Source: JANLQX01 sp043775075 (GTDB taxonomy: Bacteria; Actinomycetota; Acidimicrobiia; Acidimicrobiales; JANYDT01). From it: a DNA stretch of 17,114 bases. The translations under genes were made by a program, and so were the position numbers. Shown one piece after another: positions 15,643-17,114 of this stretch (position 1 is the stretch's first letter; each line of letters starts with the position of its first letter). The notes beneath the pieces are model-generated. The model was not told the origin of the DNA. It searched no databases and saw only the letters and a program-made list of their open reading frames with translations. The stretch lies in assembly GCA_043775075.1 (NCBI GenBank), contig JAYVSS010000064.1, forward strand, positions 1 through 17,114. The letters run 5' to 3'.

Positions 15643-16695
15643 CTACAGGAGTTCCTCCAGCTTGAGTTCGTCGACGGCGCGGGCCATACGGCTCAGCATC
15701 GTGTCGACGAGTTGAACGGAGCGGGGATCGTCCAGGTCCATTCCCCGGCTGGCGATCAAGGGGTAGCAAAGGCAGAACAACGCGGCGGCGCGGTAGTCCT
15801 CCCACATGCCTGCGAGGTCGGCTTCGTTCACGCCGCCAGCGATCAGACCTTGCTTCCACCGGTCGAAAAGACGAGCCTCGTGGGCGGAGGCGTCGGACTC
15901 AGTGAGACTTTGCGTGATGAAGTACGCCAAATCGTAAGCGCCCGAACCAGTCCCAATGATTTGAAAATCTAGGAGCACGGGAGAGCCGTCGTCGGCGAAG
16001 AAGATGTTGTCACCGCGATAGTCGCCATGGAGCAGTGTGTTCGGCGCAGCGTCGAGCTGAGTAAGGAGGCGAGGTACGGCGTCGCCGTACTTTGGACCGA
16101 TGGCCATCAGCGCCGTCGGTATGTGGCAGGCGGGCGAAGCGGCGATCTTGTCCCAACCCTCGGCGGAAAGCCCTGGAACTACCGCCGGGTAGATCGGACT
16201 TCCGAGAGGAACTGCCGCCCCAGAGTCGGCCAAGCCATCGATCTTGCCCCACCATTGGGCGTGCCACCGGGCCAGCGCGTCGACCGTCTGTTCGGCGTCT
16301 TCAATCGACATGCCGGCAACTTGGTCACACGGTCGATTGGTCCCGATGTCTTCCATCACGATCGCCACTTGCGCCCCGTCCTCGCTTACGGCGGCGTGGT
16401 AGCCCTGCGGAACCCGGATGGGTGACTGCGAGGCGAGGTCGTTGAAGAAGATGGCCTCTCGTTTGTACATCGAGAGGACCTGAGCAGTGAATCCGTTCGC
16501 CGGGTCGAGCGCAGTGAGCTTCACGATGGCGGTCGTGGGGCAATCAGATCCGGTGAGCGCGGCCCGGTACACCGCGCTCATTACGCCAATACCTGCGCCG
16601 ATCTCGGTGGCTGTGAGTTCGTCGACTTTCCAGCCGGTGGCGTCGCTCAACCATGCGGCCGTGACCTCGTTGATTCCGTTGGGGATTATTGGCAT
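15643..16695 (-). CDS. Aminoglycoside phosphotransferase / ecdysteroid-kinase-like small-molecule kinase
   Basis: A 350-aa protein-kinase-like-fold phosphotransferase. Lys59 in TAIVKL is the likely ATP-binding lysine, and VMEDIG marks the hinge. LLHGDYRGDN (His223, Asp225, Asn230) is the Brenner catalytic loop, and LLDFQIIGTGSGAYDLAYF (Asp243) is the metal-binding segment. The HGDxxxxN...LDFQ arrangement and the GAYDLAYF continuation are typical of the EcKinase-like/DUF1679-type subgroup rather than of antibiotic-resistance APH enzymes, so I would not call it a resistance gene. The phosphate acceptor is unknown. ATG 16695 has a good Shine-Dalgarno: AGGAG 9 nt upstream. It is convergent with the FkbM gene. 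Confidence 0.88.
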   Translation of the reverse strand: MPIIPNGINEVTAAWLSDATGWKVDELTATEIGAGIGVMSAVYRAALTGSDCPTTAIVKLTALDPANGFTAQVLSMYKREAIFFNDLASQSPIRVPQGYHAAVSEDGAQVAIVMEDIGTNRPCDQVAGMSIEDAEQTVDALARWHAQWWGKIDGLADSGAAVPLGSPIYPAVVPGLSAEGWDKIAASPACHIPTALMAIGPKYGDAVPRLLTQLDAAPNTLLHGDYRGDNIFFADDGSPVLLDFQIIGTGSGAYDLAYFITQSLTESDASAHEARLFDRWKQGLIAGGVNEADLAGMWEDYRAAALFCLCYPLIASRGMDLDDPRSVQLVDTMLSRMARAVDELKLEELL

Positions 16696-16702
16696 GTCTA
16701 CG

Positions 16703-16708
16703 CACTCC
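16703..16708 (-). promoter_or_regulatory. Ribosome-binding site of the phosphotransferase gene
   Basis: On the minus strand CAGGAG lies 7-9 nt upstream of the ATG at 16695. It is one of the few strong Shine-Dalgarno sequences in this window and fixes that start. Confidence 0.7.
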
Positions 16709-16840
16709 TGGGTCTTGCTTCGGACAGGTTGTGTCTATCGCGAACAGCTGCTGGGCCGCACGATGGATCGGGCTTCCCGGTGTTCGGTGGAAGCGACCAC
16801 CTCGATCGAATGGGCCCGCCACGACGATCGACCGCTGCGG

Positions 16841-16919
16841 CAAGTGTGAAATGTGCGCGTCAATGTGGGACTTCAGCGGGTCACTGAACGCACACACTGA
16901 AGCACACACTTCACACTTG
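16841..16919. repeat. 79-bp quasi-palindrome between surface-protein and kinase genes
   Basis: The stretch begins CAAGTGTGAA and ends TTCACACTTG. Read against its own reverse complement it matches at 60 of 79 positions (30 of 39 possible pairs) with no central loop, including a perfect 10-bp end and an inner CTTCAG/CTGAAG pair. On the minus strand one further terminal mismatch becomes a G-U pair. It begins 40 nt past the surface-protein stop but lacks a U-run on either side. Both strands also encode a Cys2-His2 zinc-finger spacing. No obvious target-site duplication flanks it. Confidence 0.7.
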
Positions 16920-16958
16920 GGGGTTGGGGCTTGGCGTAGAACGACTGCCGGAGCGCTC

Positions 16959-17114
16959 CTATGAGCGGCGACGGCGACGACGGCGGGCGGTGCCTACGAG
17001 GATGGAGCCGGCACCGACCATGGCCATGGCGGCGGCGAAGAGGGAGATGACATCGGATCCGGTGAGAGCAAGGAGGCCGGCGCCGGTGCGGGCGGCGTCG
17101 CTACCGGACACGGC
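16959..17114 (-). CDS. C-terminus of a sortase-anchored cell-wall surface protein, partial
   Basis: The last 51 codons and stop of a gene entering from the right edge. The sequence shows a complete cell-wall sorting signal: LLALTGSD, then a hydrophobic stretch (VISLFAAAMAMVGAGSILVG), then a basic tail TARRRRRRRS before the TAG. The pentapeptide LALTG fits the LAXTG variant used by class E sortases of high-GC Gram-positives rather than canonical LPXTG. A sortase would cut between Thr and Gly and attach the protein to the cell wall. Everything upstream, including the function-bearing domains, is outside the window, and no sortase gene is present here. Confidence 0.8.
   Translation of the reverse strand, partial: AVSGSDAARTGAGLLALTGSDVISLFAAAMAMVGAGSILVGTARRRRRRRS

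Noticed and set aside
15643..16695. Aminoglycoside resistance gene
   Set aside because: The kinase motifs are those of the broad APH/EcKinase superfamily, and the subgroup features point to a non-resistance small-molecule kinase.
16841..16919. Integron attC site
   Set aside because: No core-site RYYYAAC/GTTRRRY boxes are seen at the ends and there is no cassette-like gene array.
16689..16964. Plus-strand frame containing a C2H2 zinc-finger pattern as a complete gene
   Set aside because: Only a distant TTG start, no Shine-Dalgarno, it overlaps the kinase start region, and the same finger pattern appears on the opposite strand because of the palindrome. Kept as a finding rather than a CDS.

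Overview
The window is a GC-rich bacterial chromosome segment, most likely from a high-GC Gram-positive of the class Acidimicrobiia or a relative. That placement is an inference from gene content, not a phylogeny. It rests on frequent GTG starts with few strong Shine-Dalgarno sites, a relic of the DUF222/13E12 HNH family so common in Actinobacteria, a C-terminal LALTG cell-wall sorting signal, and Thr-rich secreted linkers. I see no rRNA, tRNA, CRISPR array, intact transposase or integrase.

Left part (1-3488): the N-terminal two thirds or so of a Tat-exported family 5 (peptide/opine/nickel type) ABC-transporter binding protein runs off the left edge. Upstream of it lies a leader with three inverted repeats, two of which are mutually exclusive. 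Next is a fused enoyl-CoA hydratase/3-hydroxyacyl-CoA dehydrogenase of fatty-acid beta-oxidation, preceded by an AT-rich imperfect palindrome that looks like an operator.

Scar zone (3489-4838): a frameshifted and internally deleted DUF222/HNH gene and a VapC-like PIN toxin lacking its N-terminus and one acidic residue flank a small DUF1003 membrane protein.

Central part (4868-8647): phosphoenolpyruvate carboxylase (ppc) carries an unusual Thr/Ala/Ser low-complexity N-terminal tail encoded partly by a 9-bp tandem repeat. It is divergent from a DUF1295 membrane reductase-like gene, and a perfect 14-bp palindrome lies between them.

Right part (8684-14563): five minus-strand genes are packed as an apparent operon, in transcription order: type III (metallo-beta-lactamase fold) alkylsulfatase, 2-oxoglutarate/Fe(II) oxygenase of the isopenicillin-N-synthase type, aldo/keto reductase, short-chain dehydrogenase/reductase (SDR), and a secreted Thr-rich protein. 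Gaps are 8, 9, 63 and 4 nt. The set suggests hydrolysis and redox processing of a sulfate ester or related compound, but the substrate is unknown. Divergent from it is an FkbM-type methyltransferase, convergent (6-nt gap) with an ecdysteroid-kinase-like phosphotransferase. The right edge holds the C-terminus of a sortase-anchored surface protein, and beside it lies a 79-bp quasi-palindrome that encodes a C2H2 zinc-finger pattern on both strands.

The most interesting items are the sulfatase/oxygenase/reductase operon, the double-stranded zinc-finger quasi-palindrome, the fadB-upstream palindrome, and the repeat-encoded tail of ppc.
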